NCBI RefSeq assembly: GCF_007860105.1
Contig: NZ_SJPU01000003.1
Span: 248,001-312,000 of the forward strand
Length of the DNA: 64,000 bases
Source of the DNA: Allorhodopirellula heiligendammensis
GTDB taxonomy: Bacteria; Planctomycetota; Planctomycetia; Pirellulales; Pirellulaceae
Reading direction: 5' to 3'
In this document: piece by piece, positions 63,424 through 64,000 of the stretch
How positions within the stretch are numbered: the stretch's first letter is position 1
Layout of the letters: every line of letters begins with the position of its first letter
Notes under the pieces: generated by a model
What the model saw: only the letters and a program-made list of their open reading frames with translations
Told to the model about the DNA's origin: nothing
Database searches by the model: none
Translations under genes and position numbers: made by a program

Positions 63424-64000
<577 letters not shown>

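Overview
The window is a 64 kb piece of a Planctomycete chromosome, most likely a Rhodopirellula-type member of the Pirellulaceae. The evidence is a prepilin-like DUF1559 protein with its small lipoprotein partner, tandem DUF1080 proteins, a sialate O-acetylesterase, a large DUF4175-like membrane protein, RHS-repeat debris, many exported proteins of unknown function and many GTG or TTG starts. LpxB implies a lipid A outer membrane. Coding density is moderate and genes sit in short runs on both strands.

Layout. 1-6.3 kb (minus): an exported coiled-coil protein, a DUF4175-like membrane protein, and a large exported protein whose N-terminus looks like a sulfatase remnant. 6.9-9 kb: a putative glycoside hydrolase behind a REP-like hairpin. 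9.2-13.8 kb (minus): a tightly coupled four-gene operon, namely a membrane-anchored protein, an ABC ATPase, an ABC-2 permease with a large extra domain, and a PH-domain protein. 14.3-18.9 kb (plus): a histidine kinase, a coiled-coil protein, tRNA-Pro with a terminator, and a sialate O-acetylesterase. 19-22.2 kb (minus): a UbiB-family kinase and a low-complexity lipoprotein. 22.8-24.3 kb: the lipoprotein/DUF1559 pair. 24.4-26.9 kb (minus): 7Fe ferredoxin, LPG-synthase-like membrane protein and TruB in one operon. 27.1-38.3 kb (plus): RlmI-like methyltransferase, FHA protein, BshC-like protein, ribosomal protein L36, an RGG-rich exported protein, Fe-alcohol dehydrogenase, a TPR-like protein, a WXG100-like protein, a TIM-barrel isomerase and a Gfo/Idh/MocA oxidoreductase. 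38.4-45.7 kb (minus): an ion-transport set (HlyC/CorC, CorA and a glutamate-receptor-like channel) and two sugar-related exported proteins. 46-50 kb (plus): a Na/Pi cotransporter, LpxB and a membrane protein.

50.0-52.3 kb is an accessory island of debris: an RHS fragment, a 305-bp direct repeat about 97% identical between its two copies, 37-bp tandem repeats, an N-terminally damaged Y1/REP-associated transposase, a second truncated copy of its 3' end, and the C-terminal tail of a different REP-associated transposase.

52.3-64 kb: an unknown membrane protein, a soluble histidine kinase coupled to ThiD (minus), then a plus-strand run of a small protein, TilS, a Bcp peroxiredoxin coupled to an Hsp70-family protein, methionine aminopeptidase, an S41 protease, an HMA-domain protein directly followed by a CbiX chelatase, and the start of malate dehydrogenase, cut by the window end.

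I found no clearly complete new defence or biosynthetic system. The items most worth a second look are the 50-52 kb repeat/transposase island, the ABC-2 permease with its extra domain and dedicated partners, the HMA-CbiX pair, and the sulfatase-headed chimeric protein. All family names rest on motifs read by eye; no database search was run.
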